DNA of 64,000 nt from Ceratobasidium sp. AG-K (GCA_037039685.1 JAWNGF010000012.1:1727328-1791327), one strand, 5' to 3'; shown: positions 20,275-33,360, counted from the first letter of the stretch. Notes: generated from the letters alone by a model not told the origin. Numbers and translations are program-made.

Positions 20275-21850
20275 TACAAAATGCACTGTCAACCAGGGGA
20301 AATATCCACCAAGCCAGACACACTGTCAAGAAGAAGCAAGTACAATGACATACTTGATGCAGAGCAGGTCATGATATCTGCTGAAACATTCAAAGGATTT
20401 ACAGCTGCCCCAGGACTCAATATCATATCAGAAATCATGGAAGGGCAAGAGCAAGAAGAAAACCTAAGTGCGCTGATCTCTACCATCAATGGGAAGGAAG
20501 ATCTACACCTGATTGTGAAAAAGCAAATTAGGGACTATGAGTAAAATGAAAACCTTCTTTGGTCCCAAGGAAGAAAGTGTTGTCCCGAAAGATAAGGATA
20601 TACAACTAAATATCCAAAGGCTATATCATGATAGGCTGGACACCAGGGACAAGCCAGAACACTTGAATTGATATCAAGATAATACTACTGGCCAGGCATG
20701 AAAGCACAAGTCAACCAATATGTTGACTTGTGCAAAACATGCCAAAGGGGGAAGGGACATAAACAATCAGTCCCCTTGAAGCCACTGCCTATTCCTGAGA
20801 AACCGCAGGAGGATATTGCATATGATTTTATTGTCAAGCTACCCAAGTTGGAAGGAAAAGATAGCATCCTGGTAATAGTTGATTGCTTCTCTAGAATGGC
20901 ACATTTTGTCCCCTTTAATGAGGCAACAAACTTGGAACAACTAGCCAAGATTGTTTGCTGGCATGTATGGCAAATGCATGGATTCCCTGGGACCATGGTT
21001 TTGGACAGGGGAACAACTTCCAAGTCACAGTTCATTGAAGCCATGTACCAACACCTAGGAATACAGCCAACTTTCAGCACAGCCTACCACCTGGAAACAG
21101 ATGGTCTTGCAGAAAACACCAACAAGTGGCTAGAAGGGTTCATAAGAATCTTCTGCACCTACAACAAAGCCAACTGGGCCAAATGGCTACCAATAGCAGA
21201 ATTTTGCTGCAACAATCACATCAATTGCACAACCAGCAAAACCCCTCCTGAAGTCATCTCCAGAAAGAACCCCAAATGGTCTATGGAGGAGCATGTCACC
21301 AGATCACCAGAAGGGAACTGGTGGACAGAAGACCTCAATGCCATGTGGCAGGAAACAAAGGCAATGATGGAATATCACAGAATCACCAAAGAAAGGCATA
21401 AACAACAGCACAACAAAGGAGACCACATATGGCTCCTCAGAAAGAACTTCAACACTAAGCAACCAATCAAGAAGATTAATGACAGGAAAACAAGACCATA
21501 CAATATAACTTAAGTCATGGGGATGCATACCTATGAAATAGGAATCCCCAAGTCCCTGCAAAAATATAATGTTTTCCACAGAAACATGCTTTCTCCATAT
21601 AAGGAAGACAAAGACTTTGGCAGAAATCCACCCCAACTTCTGCTGATAAAAACAGAAGAAGGAGAAGAAGAATACAAAGTTGAGAAGATTGTGGGATGGT
21701 ATCAAGATCCTGATGCACTAAAATACCACATCCAATGGAAGGGCTACAGCACCCAAGAGGATATGGAAGAACATGCAGAACAATTTGCCAAAATAACTGA
21801 CCTCCTGAAGAAATTCCACAAGGACTTACCATTGGGACCATTACCTCTGA
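20275..21850 (+). pseudogene. Truncated chromovirus pol, element 3: RNase H end, integrase, chromodomain
   Basis: A 5'-truncated relative of element 1. Frames 20281-20544, 20698-21513 and 21517 onward encode TKPDTLSRRSKYND and EQVMISAETFKGF (matching element 1 TPEQVMISAENFKGF), the integrase CCHC end and catalytic core (VIVDCFSRMAHF, VLDRGTT, and a Glu in TNKWLEGF), and a chromodomain (EEEYKVEKIVGW, HIQWKGYS). Stops and shifts separate them. RT, protease, gag and the 5' LTR are missing. No CpG occurs in 20821-21360 by eye, in contrast to element 1. Confidence 0.88.
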
Positions 21851-21879
21851 ATACAAGATTGAGCAATGATAAAAATACC

Positions 21880-23260
21880 AAGGGGAAAGCAGCAGAATTC
21901 ATCACTCCAGATACCCAGCTCATTCACACAAGCTTGCACTACCACTCCCAACCATGTCTTTTTAACCAAACATGCTTGTTATCCAAATCTCCAAGGCTGC
22001 CCTCTGCACTGCCCATTGGGCCAATGCCTCTACCACAGCCTTTGGCCATGCCCTCTGACTTGCTGGTCCTGGTGAGTATGCAGTGCATGACTGCAACACT
22101 GCCCCCTGGACCTTCCAGGATGCAAAGGAGCTTGCCAAGGTCCTCCACCCCAGCTGCAGCTTGGGGTATACCCCCATCAAGGCACAAGGACCTGCCAAGT
22201 GGGTCAAAAACCAAAAATCAATGCAGTACTCAAACTATAGGGTGTTGCTCTGGGTTGGCAACCTGGCCTCCAAGCCCCTTGACCAAGATGCTATCATGTA
22301 CCACCAACTCTTCACTTGCAGGGGTTGCATTGCCCACACAGTCCACAATGTGGTCCTTAAAAGTGGCAACACCTGGACCATTGATACAGGGTATGAGTGG
22401 CATGCCCAGGGATGGCAGCAACAGCTCAACAACCCCTGCCTGCATGACACAGCCAAGCAATGAGAGGAAAGAGTTGCCTTGATGTAGGCAGAACTGGACA
22501 CAGAGTCCAGCCAGCATAGTAACATCCCAAAGCCCAAGCCGAGTATGCCAAAGCCCCTTACATCAGACAACTACTCATGGCCCCCAAGAACAATGGAAGC
22601 CAACCACAAGTGGCCTGCTATAAAGCAGGCTGAAAGTACTTGATCAGCCTGGGAACCCTCCCTGCCCCAACCACTGACCAGCCCCCTTTTGGAGAGCTCC
22701 CTCCAGCTGACCCACCCATGCAGCTGTGCTGCTAGACCCCCCCTGCTCCTATGGTTCCAGTCCCTTCCCCAATGGGCAATGACTTGCCACCCCCTCCTGA
22801 GATCCCTGTGGGCCCTCTCCTTTTGGAGCTACAATTCCAAGAGGCAGTGGAATGAGTGCAAAGACACATCAAACAGCTCCTTAGAGAGGCAGAGTGAGAC
22901 CAGAAAGACCAACAGCTTGCCCCTACCTGGGACCAAATGCCATGCAAGGCCCAGGTCCTCCAGGCTTACAAGGCTGTCCAACAGGGGACAATGTCCCCTC
23001 AAGGACTCAAAACTGTTGCAATGTGGGCCAAGAGGAATGTGCCAACCAACAATGGGCCCACCTCATTGAAAGAGAGCACAATGTACCCAGGTGCTCAACT
23101 CCTTGCTCCAATGCAAGCATAACTTTGAATGGGCCAAGAGGGATGCCCATAATGAGTGTCTGGAGGAGGACATGAGGGCTCTAACATAACAGGAAGAATG
23201 AATCACAATCAGGGAATGGATCACAGCTAAGTAGTTGTGCATGGCTCCTTGCACCCAACC
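21880..23260 (+). pseudogene. Post-chromodomain region of element 3, decayed extra ORF(s)
   Basis: About 1.4 kb lies between the chromodomain and the 3' LTR. Best frame 22083-22463 encodes PWTFQDAKELAKVLHP and YRVLLWVGNLASKPLDQ, without a recognised domain. A further fragment near 22930-23120 contains VLQAYKAVQQGTMSPQGLK. It corresponds in position to the third ORF of element 1; sequence similarity between the two is not clear by eye. Confidence 0.4.
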
Positions 23261-23274
23261 AAAAGGGGGGGCAA

Positions 23275-23862
23275 TGTTGTCACCCATCTAGGACCCCCAT
23301 AGACTCTGCCTACTGCCTTGGACTCTTTGTGCCTTAGGCACCCAATGAACATAGATGTGGCCCTCTCCTTTGTTTTGTGAGGTGTATGGATGATTTGTCA
23401 CCACAGCCCATATGGCTGTGCTGTCTTCTGGATCTTTCCAAAGGAAAGATCAACCTCCTAGAACTTCCATGTTGAAGGTCTTTGTGACTTGCTGACTGAG
23501 CATGGTGCCTGATTGGCCACAATATGTATTGTACAACTTTGAGGCATTCATGCCTCTACCTATATATACTAGTGTGCAAGCATGTACTTGCTCCAGCTTG
23601 CTTTGCCTCATCATCTCTCCCCTCAAGTGCAACTAAGTCACTAGGCCTTTAGGCTGTTGTCTGAACACTAAGTTGGCCCCAGGCCATTGTCATATTGTTG
23701 CTAAGATTGCACTAGCAACTTAGCATACTGTACAGAGCCACTAAGCCAGGTTGAGGCCTATTAGGCACAAACAGACACAGTTACTGGTCAACCAGCAAAG
23801 AGTGTTGCAATATAATTGGTGGATTTTGTAGTAATCTATTGTATACTATATACTCCACAACA
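23275..23862 (+). repeat. 3' LTR of element 3
   Basis: It starts TGTTGTCACC right after the polypurine tract AAAAGGGGGGGCAA. A TATA box starts at 23561, and AGCTTGCTTTGC at 23595-23606 resembles the element 1 self-primer in sequence and spacing (34 nt). The right end is set at ACAACA 23862 because it mirrors TGTTGT; an end at 23809 is possible. No second LTR is present to fix it. Confidence 0.55.
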
Positions 23863-23889
23863 GGTAGAATGTGTAACCAAGAATACAGA

Positions 23890-24365
23890 TGTCATAACCC
23901 AAGGGATCAGGACAACTGTATTTCTCTAAGTCAAGTTTATTCAGATATATGCACCATTTTTGAGATAACCACAGTCACATGATGTAACATGTAATTGTTT
24001 TGTAACTCTTCAATGTTGTGTAACTTAGACTTAGTAATTCTCTTGTACCATTGTACCATTGTATGATTATTCTACATCACACCATCAGACCCTAAGTCTT
24101 GGCATCCTTCCTGTATATAACATGGGAGAGTTTGAGGCTTAAACCTCAGAACTCAACCACTTGTCTCAATATGAGTACTGTTCCAACTCTACCTAGCCAA
24201 AGACCCTTTGTTGTTAGCAGTTTGTCATCACCCAGGCTCTTTAGCCAAGTGCACCTTACCTCTGCTCCTGCATGTTGTTGCAACCCACCTCTAAACTGTC
24301 CTTGAGGTGTTGCTCATCCCTTTGGGTGTTGAGTACTATCCTTCCATTGTTGTCAGGCTCTGACA
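23890..24365 (+). repeat. Solo LTR, family B
   Basis: A 476-bp unit with ends TGTCATAACC and CTCTGACA (TGTCA/TGACA). It is flanked by perfect ACAGA duplications at 23885-23889 and 24366-24370. A promoter-like CTGTATATAACATGG lies near 24112. No coding sequence. Confidence 0.8.
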
Positions 24366-24471
24366 ACAGAGGGATGCTACAAGCATTCCCTATGGCCCAG
24401 CACAGAGGGCAACTAGACCAGATGCACACACTTAGATTGCTAACAAGCTAGATACAGTGTGCTGCAAGTGG

Positions 24472-24939
24472 TGTTGACTCAAGAACAAAGGTTTGGTGAA
24501 CCTTGCCTGCATGTCACTATGAGAGTGGGCTACCTGGCAGAGAATTGGGATGTACCAAACTAACTAGTGAGTGGCATGGAAAGTCAGACCCCCTAAGGTG
24601 TAACAATTGCTTGTTAGCACAAGTATCAGAGTGAGACAATAGGAATAGATTGAGCAATGAGCTAGAGACAGCAGAGAGTACTTGAATACAGCAGTAAAGG
24701 TAGGTGAAAGAGGGAGTGAAAGATAAGGGTAAAAGGTAAGGTATCCAACAATGGCCTCAGAGGCTGGCCTTATATACATGGGTATGAGGCTAAACATGAT
24801 ACTGCAGACTGGGGCACAGTGACTGTGCTTACTGTGGACTGTGGGCACAGTTGACTATGCATTACTGTTCAAAGGTCTAGGCCTGACTGTGGGCACAGTA
24901 AGGGCTATGCAATGGCATATCTAGTGGCCGGCCACAACA
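24472..24939 (-). repeat. Possible minus-strand LTR
   Basis: The right edge reads GGCCGGCCACAACA, an LTR-like start on the minus strand (TGTTGTGGCC). A minus TATA box (CATGTATATAAGG) lies at about 24771. The left edge at TGTTGACTC is uncertain and no target duplication matches. Three GGGCACAGT repeats (24812, 24843, 24891) lie in the promoter-proximal half. Confidence 0.35.
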
Positions 24940-25290
24940 TTTGGAGGGGCAGATAGAGGTAATATGAATATTTAAGGCACATATATTGTGCATAAAGACA
25001 CAATAAGCCTAAGACACACTAAGTCCATAGCCAGTGCTTAGTTCTACTGGTGTATATAGTTAGTGATCCATCACAAACTGTGCATATATATACCTAGATA
25101 ATTGTGTATCCACAGGGAATATAAGCAATAGAAATATAAACCTACATCCAAACTCATACCTCAGCTTGTGCTCCTTGAGAGTAGAGAATTGAAGTGTAAA
25201 ACCTCCATCAGAATTGCACCATATGGGAGTGGTCACATGGTACAACTTGTATCTATGCATAATACTGATATCTAACAGCAATATCTGCAC
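24940..25290 (+). other. AT-rich spacer
   Basis: No frame, repeat boundary or RNA gene recognised; CpG-poor like the surrounding repeats. Confidence 0.4.
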
Positions 25291-25309
25291 CATCACTCAA
25301 GGTTCCATC

Positions 25310-26360
25310 ACATGATTCTGGCCTACAGATCCTTCTAAAGCTGCCATGCAGGATGCCCTTATTTCTACTTGAATCAAGATAGGCAACGCTACACTTCTAT
25401 TCACAGCTGTACAGTCCTCCACACCCTCCTTCTTTGTCCAGGCCCAGCCTCTTGCTTCCCCTTGGGCAGAAATTGCTCCAACCAAATGCATCCTGTCTAT
25501 CCAAGAATGGCAACACCAACTCCCAGCTACTTGGCCATACTCTGCACTGCTCCATAGCTACACCAATCAAGAGCTTGCTTCATTTGCCAACTACCTAGCT
25601 GAGAGTTCACCCTTCCAACCATATTCACCTGACCCTTCTTCTGGACCCTTGTCCCCAGCAGCATATGCTGCCCAGTTGACCTATGAAGACACCATCCAGC
25701 TCCATTTGGAGGTATGATTATACCCATGCAGAATGGACCACATGTTGACCCTTCTCCATTCTTGCAATGCTCCTTCCATGCAAGTGATGAGGAATGATTG
25801 GTCTTAGGCTGGACATGTAGTTCCCCCTTGTATTACAGACTTGGTCTTGTGGTCATTGTGCAATACATTGCCTTGTGATGCTCACAACATGTTAAACATG
25901 AGACACAACATTCCCAATCACCCAATCATCTTCACAGACTCACACTTGCAAGGCATATACCCCAGACAACTTGTCTACCAATTGTATCCACTGCAACTAC
26001 ATCTACAACATGTCCTCTTACTCTGCATCATCCATCACCTCCACCTGGGGTGGTGCCTTCTCCACCACCTGGGAGGTCCCTCACTGCAAGTCCCCTCTCC
26101 AGGACCTGGTCTCTTTGGCCTTCAACAACACCTGAGCCACCTACACCAGGGACTGGGTCTTGAAGGTCAACCATCCTCCCATGGAGGAGTGGATCAATTT
26201 CTGGGACAATGTCCAAGGAATCACTGGGAACCCCCAACCTGTGGAAAATATGCAGGTCAAACTCTTGCATATGTGGTTGCAAGTAACCTGCAGAAGTTCC
26301 AGAGGAGACTGGCACTGGCAGATTTTTGATTTTCTTGATGCACCCTCCCACCTGTAAACC
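25310..26360 (+). pseudogene. Relic ORF of an unidentified mobile element
   Basis: Plus-strand frames give protein-like stretches: PSFFVQAQPLASPWAEIAPT, YTNQELASFANYLAESSPFQ and YAAQLTYEDTIQLHLE (about 25420-25715). After gaps, KVNHPPMEEWINFWDNVQGI and WLQVTCRSSRGDWHWQIFDF appear near 26160-26330. Composition is CpG-poor with several stops. I do not recognise the family. Confidence 0.35.
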
Positions 26361-26939
26361 ATGGAACAGTGACAGAACCCACAGGTGTGGTTTTTTCCAC
26401 AGCTCAGATTCCCACAGGCCCCATCCAGATTCACCATAGGTATATGTTGGTTGATACATTAAATTAAATATAATTGGTTATAATCTGGGGCTACATATAA
26501 GTGATCCAAATGTTACATGCAGAAAGTCCTAAGGAGAATTGTGTAAAGTGGGAACAAAAATAACATATGGCTGAATCCCAAATGATACATGCAGATGAAA
26601 TGGGTGCAACCTGCAGAAAGTCATACAAAAATGAAAAAAGCGCAAAAAGTACTGATGAAACAAGTGGAAAACCCAATGTGTATCTGCAGCTGGTTGCAGG
26701 AGACCTGAGGAATACCCAATGCAGCTGATGTACTGCCCAACTAATCTCCAAGTCTTGTGAGGTTAACCAGCAGAAATCTGAGAAACAGCTGCCAAGTAGA
26801 TCTGGAATGGTGCGCTCAAACAGCAATGGGTCACTTATCAGCCCATTTAAGTGTTGGCTTTCTTGTTGCATGACACCCCACCATGTTTGGCTGTGAGCAA
26901 GTGTCAGTACATCCTCTAATCCAAGGATACTTACGTTGG

Positions 26940-29330
26940 TCTTTCTCTTCTTCAGTACAGCTTCCTTGCACTTGGGTGCTGCCTTGGGAACCTGGGGCTC
27001 CTTGGGCTTGCTTGCAACCATGCTTTGGTGCTGAGAAAACATGTTAGTGGGTGTATTTGAGTTGGGAACCACACTTACTTTTGCCACTTGTCTTCTGTGA
27101 TTACAGCAAGGGGAGCAAGGTCATGCCAAGCTACAGTGGTAGTGGGTTCAGGGAGTGGGTCTGGAGTGGCAGTTGTTTAGGCCTTTTGGGGTAGCTGCAT
27201 GTAGAAAATTATAATTAATATAGCAATGATTCTTTCCATACCTCACCTTGGGTGGCACTGGGATGGGTGACTTGGGTCCATTGGGTGTCTTTTGTTTCTG
27301 TTGAGGGCTAGCAATTGTCACAAGCCATGCTCCCGACAATGGTCTATGTGTTGTGCTTCAGTGCTTTGTGGGCTGTTCTCCCTCTTTGTTGCAGTTATCT
27401 TCTGCCATGTACTTTGTTTTGATTGTTGCCCCTTTGTTGTGACTTCCCTTGCTTAGTTGTTTACACATGTGGCTGATTGGCATGTTGTGCCAGTTCTCTG
27501 ATTTTCCCATCATGCTGTGCTTAGATCTCCATGTGTTACACAAACTTCTTCTTCTGATGTTCTTATCTTGCTCCTTTAGTGGTTGTTATGCTTTCCCCAG
27601 GTAGATAGTCTTTTGTGCTTTGCTTGCTATAAAAGATGCAAGGGGAATCATCTTGGAACCCCAAGAACAATTTACCTTGCTGTTTACCCACTCTACTTTG
27701 CCCTGTGGAGGTTATCCAAGACCTTTTGGTGCCTCTCAGTGATTTTCAGGCCTAAGAGCTGCTCATTAGTCTCAAACAACCATTCTCTGAGCAGGTTGGG
27801 ACAACAAGCAAAGACAGATAACATGAAAGGCTGAAAATGTACCTTGGCCAAGCACTCAATATTCTGTGCCTCCAATTTATCATCAGCCTTGTGCTTCTAT
27901 GGAGAGGTGAATACATAAAAAATACAGGAGATTGAGCATGCTACCTTGGTTTGAATGGGTGGTGCAGCTGGAGACTCAGGCTGGGTTGAATTGCTGCCAA
28001 TTGTTGAGTTCTGTTAGGGACACCAGAATGTGCTTGAAGATAGCTTAGGGAGGGTACTCACCACTGAACATCCCTTACAACCTTTGGAGACCATGGAAGA
28101 GGCATGGGTTGTGCTTGAAAGGGGAGCATCTGACAACTCAGAGTTGTCACCACTTTGCACCACAGTTGCAACCCAACAAGTGCATTGCTGAAGTAAGAAA
28201 TAAAATTGAAAGTCCTTGCATACATTAAGAAATACCAACCAACATCCCTTTTTGTTTGGTGCCTTGTTGTCTTCACCATCTGCCTTGCCCTTTCATCATG
28301 GCTTTCCACCACCTCCTTGTTGGCCTCCTCCTCATTGCCCTTTGCATTGGTGTCCTTCTGGTCATCATCCTTCAAGCTGCCCTCTTCCTCTTCTTCCTCC
28401 ATTGTTTCTACCTGGGGCCACAAGCATTGGGGTTTGATCTGATATTTGATCCTATCATCCTCTTTGTCATAGTCCACCTCCTTATTGTCTCTGTCCTTGT
28501 TGGCCTGGCATGTCAATTGGTCTGAGTGGTGGTGAGGCAAGAGCACCCTATGCTTGCCCTAGTCATTAGCTTGGGTCAGGTGGTTGTTTGTGTTCTTGTT
28601 GATGTTTTGGCAATTTGCAGGGCTCAAACTGCTGCTGGCTGGGTGCTTGGCTTGGCTCATTTGACCTTCTGTGGCTGCCTTGGTTGGTGTGGCTGAAGTG
28701 GCAAGGTATGTGTGTAAAATGGGGTCAGTGACAGTTTAGCATTCTCAAAAGCAATTTGCTTACCTTTTTCTTCCCTCCTGCTGCCACCTTGTGCCTCGGC
28801 TTCCAGGTCTTCTCACCCCGCAAGTTTTGGAGGTTGCACTGGAACATCTCAAGGGGTTGCCCAATTGCCAGGAAATCAGTGGAGGTATGGGTATTTTGCC
28901 TTGAGCTGTATATACACATTAGCTGGTGAGTTAATTTATTTTTTAAATTCCACCCACTGCATCAACAACAACACTCTTTATTCCAACATCAACCTCTGTG
29001 CACTTGAGATTGTCACTGGCATGCAGTCCCAAAGCAGTCTGTGCAGTGCTATGGAGGTGTTCCTAAGCTAAATTTAGCTAAGGTTGCCACTACAAGGGGG
29101 TAAAATCATACCTGCATGGCTTAGGAACTCCTTGTGAGTCCTCCTGTGGTGTTCCTCACTACTGCACTCCATGTATTCCTCTAGGTCCTTCTTGTCAAGA
29201 CCTGTTGGCCTTGGGATGATCAACAACTCCTCAAATGTGCTGTTGGGGTAAACAATCTTGACCTTCTTGCCCTTAACAATCTTGACAACTAGGATTGGGG
29301 ATCATTAGCATGAGATCTAGATGAAATCTT
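26940..29330 (-). pseudogene. Multi-exon accessory-type gene of the Tnp2 region, interrupted copy
   Basis: Minus-strand exons encode KKVKIVYPNSTFEELLIIPRP and RRTHKEFLSHA (about 29290-29115), then a YPYLH-like segment with WKPRHKVAAGGKKK (about 28900-28770), a Ser/Pro/Asp/Glu-rich region (28700-28050) and PKEPQVPKAAPKCKE (about 27000). Intron-like GTAAGCAAATTG follows the Gly-Gly-Lys-rich exon. A parallel gene at 33880-34615 has the same order. A family-A LTR inserted at 27316. It lies downstream of the Tnp2-like transposase on the same strand and may be that element's second gene. No known domain. Confidence 0.4.
27316..27803 (-). repeat. Solo LTR, family A
   Basis: A 488-bp unit; on the plus strand its ends are TGTCACAAGC and TTGGGACA, with the TATAAAAGATGC box in reverse orientation. 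The flanks GCAAT and ACAAG match only 3 of 5 bases, so it is probably older. Confidence 0.7.
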
Positions 29331-30100
29331 GGTAAGATCTAACTTATGTGTGGTGGTGTGGGAACATTGATGTCCACCATAGCACTGGGTACTGGTTGGT
29401 TATTGGCCATCCCTAAGGTTTTGAGCATGTCAACCAAGAGTGAAAGAATGGAATATGTAAAGGTGAAGTAAACTTACTTTTACAAATGTGAACAATAAGA
29501 TCATGATGTTATGCAGGGGTTTCCAATGTGCCTGTATGCTGACTGTTTAGCACCAAACAAACATGATATCCAAGATTGCCACACAAACCTACCTGGATTG
29601 GGAGGATTTTGGAATGGTCTAAGTATTGCTGTTTAGCTCTACAGGGGAGGGGGCTTTTGCTGGTGATGGTTGGGAGGAAGAGAGGCAGGTGGGCAGGCAG
29701 CAACTTGTGCATGTGTTCAATCAGTGTTTGTATCAGCACTAGCCACTAGTCTAGATTTTGTGCTGGCACACTGTTTGTTGCCACTCTCACTATGGACCCC
29801 AAACCTGCAGGAGACCCACAGGTTGCTGATGGACACCTAAAAAAACTGCAAGTGAGTGATGGGTGAATGTGAGGGCTGACTGTTGGGGTTTCTTTCAGCA
29901 GGCCACCAAGTTTTGATTACCACTGGTGTGGTGTGGGACTGTTGGGTACCTGTTGTTTCCATTTTTGGGTCCCCGTAGTTTTGTTATTGGTTGAACTTGG
30001 TGTGTTTGCAATTTTGGCACCTGTTGTTTTTTTTGTAGGGCATTTCCTGCATGTATCTGCCCAATTTGCTAACATTACTGGCACTAATAGATTCATGACC
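29331..30100 (-). other. Decayed spacer between accessory gene and transposase relic
   Basis: Only short frames full of stops. It may hold lost exons of either neighbour, but nothing is recognisable. Confidence 0.3.
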
Positions 30101-33100
30101 TTACACAAGGTCAAGAACAGTTGGCAAACCTGCACAATCCAGAATCCACCGGCAATCCCTATTGTATACTTGACTGACCGTGCACAGAATTGCCAAGGTG
30201 TTGATTACCTCACCACTTGATAGATCCTCTTTATGATAAGTTACTTCATATTTGTATGTTGGCTTGACCTGAGCAGGTGCCTCAAGCACCTCTGCTAGCA
30301 AGAGTGGGTGGTGCTGGTTAGATAGCTTGCTGTGGGAAGCATGTGGGAGGAATAGTTGAAAGATGTGCTGGACCTAGCTGTAGTGCCACTTTAGAACCAA
30401 GCCCATGGGCGTGTTTTGTCTGTGCGCCTGTTGGTTGACAAAAAGCTGGTACTGAAGTGTAGAACATAAAAAACTCACCTGTTATTACAAAAGGAGGTTT
30501 GCACATACCCAAACAAACAATGAATCACAGCCATCTATGCAGAGCTTATGGTATCCTCTTACCAGGATGATATCACTGCCTCTGTTGAGTTGCATTTGAC
30601 CCCATTGTTTGAACACAGGTGGAATAAATGCTTTCAAATTGGCAGCTGCAATGTCATATGTTGTTCCAAGGTATCTGATGATTTTGTCCTTGACCTGCTT
30701 TGATATGGCAAGTCATGTGCTGGAGGGTGTGTGGAGCAGCTGGTTCTCATCTATAAATGTCTCTTTGAATGGTACATAAATACATGTGCTGTTAAGAGAG
30801 GACTTACAACCTGGAACCCTGTTGGCATTGCTCATTTTCCTTGGCTCTGCTGAGCTTCTTGAGCCCCCAAATCATACTATGTCATGCAAATTGTACCAGT
30901 CTCAAATGATATGGAGTTGTGAAATGTTGACAAGGCAGTGGGCAATGTTTGCATATGGGTACCAATGGCTCTTGACTGAACAGCCCACAATGCTGCAGAA
31001 ATGCTCCACTGGAAACAACCAGTATGAGCAAGGGGGACCCCTAAATTCAATTGAGTCAACAATGTAGAGGAGGTAGTACAAATTTACCAGGCATGTTTGC
31101 AGGCAGTTGGTGTTGTGTTGGTAATAAATTCTGTAATGCAAAAGTGAAATCTGAGTAATGGAGAAGACATGCATGCACTTTTCATAGCCCTGAACCCAAG
31201 TGGCAAATCCTTGACAAAGCTGGTGTAAGTCAGCCTTTGGAATCTTATAGGCCATACATATTTTGGCAAGTTTGATAAGTCAAACAAAGCATTTATAGTA
31301 TTTTGTGTTCTTGAATTGTTTGCGTAGGAGCTGGGGGGCCAGTAGAGTTGCCCATAGAGACCAGGATTCTACTATGAAATTTCCACCCTCAGCCATATGA
31401 GGTACATAACAGCCAAAGGATGATGGAATTTTTGTTGCCAGAGGATTCACAGGTGTCACCAATGAGTTTCCACATCATTGAGTCAATCAAATGAGATTTG
31501 GCACCATTGTCCAATTTGTTGAAATCATCAGTCAAAAGAGTGATCAACTGAGGGATGAGGTTGATCCAGATCATATGAATGATCTCAACAGGGAATGAGA
31601 GTGGGATGCTGACCAATGGAAGTCAAACTAGGAGAGAGACACCTTTGATGCCATAGTTCATTGCAAGCTTTGCAGCAGCATTGTCATTTTGCTGACTGAG
31701 GACTTTGTTGCCTTGGGGGGGGGGGGGGGAGTTTTGTTGTGTGTGTGAAGAGGGAGGTTGAGTGGGTTGATTGAGGCACTGTCTGGTCAGTGAAGGGGGC
31801 AACATAGATGAGCACCTGGTTTGGCAGTCAGCCAAGGAAAAGCAATAATATTGCAAAATTGACAAGCGTACCAGTTGTGGTGCCCAATGAACTCCAGCAC
31901 TTTGGTGATTGCTGGAATGTTGCCAAAATCAGGGAGAAGGTGAGTACAGAGGTTGAAAACCTCCTTGCAATGGATATCCACAGCATTGACACCCTTTGCT
32001 AGTTGGAGAGTTCATCAATACAGGTTGGAGGAAGGAGTGTAAGTTTTTGGGTGTATGTGGACTGGGGACAACACTAATGCAGAGGAGGTTATGGAGATGG
32101 GTGTGGATTTCAGGTGGTAGGTCATAATTAATAGAAATGATAGGCCAGCAACTGTTTTTGCATCTTTTGAATGGACACATACCATCAAGCAACATCCCCA
32201 GTGCAATCTTGCACATATCCTCCAAAAATTGAAATGGCAACTCAGTGCCATCTATTGATATATAAGTTCTCCATATCTTGTGGTATTAGTAACAGTCAAA
32301 ACTATCCATGAGTGTTTCACCACCACTCTGATTATTGGCACAATAAAGGGAAGGGCTGTGGTGGCAGGATTGCTAAGAGCACAATTAGCTGAGGAATGAG
32401 TGGGATATGCCTGAATGTCACATTGGGTTTTCCAGAGGGATTAAGTCAAGGTGCATGACACTATGGGCATTCTCCCAAGTCACATAGATAGCCAGTGTAC
32501 AATATGCATGAGTTTTTGCAGCAGTGATATTCAACTGGTTTGATACCTGAAAGCATTTGGATTTGCTTTCAGACATCTTTTGGGGACTTGACAGGAAGTT
32601 GGGCGTCTTCATGGATGAATAAATGTTGTATTGACAGGTAGCATTCAAGTGACAGCTTGTTCTGTAGAAAGAAATTAAAAGTTTTAATGTAGTCCAACCC
32701 TGCTGGATCAAGTGCCTTTGGAGCTGAAAGATTTCAGCATACATGCAAGCAAAATCCCAGATGTAACTCATCATTTTTTGCTGCGCTCACCCAAAATGCC
32801 TCCTGTAGCCTAGCCTCTGGCAATAATCCAATGGTGCCATGATTGCGCCAAAATTCTATCACATTGAGCCTGTCTGACTCCTTGCTATCTTTGGTAGTGC
32901 CTAACAACTTGAACCAGCCAGTGTTGTTGCTCCTGTCTAACAATGCTTGTGGTTGATCTTCAATGATGACCAGCAGACAAGCTTGTAGGACCACACCCCA
33001 TAACATGGTGATGTCAATATTGGTGTCCAGTATGACCACTTCCTCAGGCTTGGGTACATGGTTGGGCTCAAAATCCTCAAGGATGGGGGGAATTTCTGCA

Positions 33101-33360
33101 GGGGGAGGGGGGGTTTCTGGTGAGGCTTGGTTTGCACAATGTTGCTCTACTGATTCCCGGCTTGAGAGTCACCTTAAATGTTGGCCTAGCTACATCTTTA
33201 GCTACTCTGGTGCAATAAATACAATATAGGCCATGAAAACTCACCATAACACTTGAGTATTAGCATTGGTTTGCCCATGTTGCAACTGTAAGTGTTGCTT
33301 TTGAGTCTCAGTCCCAACCATCTTGCTGCAGTTACAGGCACATGGGTCTTTTTGTTTCAC
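30100..33360 (-). pseudogene. Tnp2-type (CACTA-like) transposase relic
   Basis: Broken minus-strand frames in the order of a basidiomycete Tnp2 transposase: N-terminal Cys/His patch (ACNCSKMVGTETQKQHLQLQ near 33330), LDRSNNTGWFKLLG (32930), LDPAGLDYIKTFNFFLQ, FQFLEDMCKIALGML (32230), INYDLPPEIHTHLHNLL (32130), ITKVLEFIGHHNWYACQFCN (31870), MNYGIKGVSLL (31650), PLSFPVEIIHMIWINLIPQL (31590), SWSLWATLLAPQLLRKQF (31340), SIEFRGPPCSYWLFPVEHFC (31050), HWYPYANIAHCLVNISQL (30920). Tnp2 proteins catalyse cut-and-paste transposition. There are many stops, a poly-G tract at 31718 and CpG scarcity. TIRs were not found. Confidence 0.65.
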
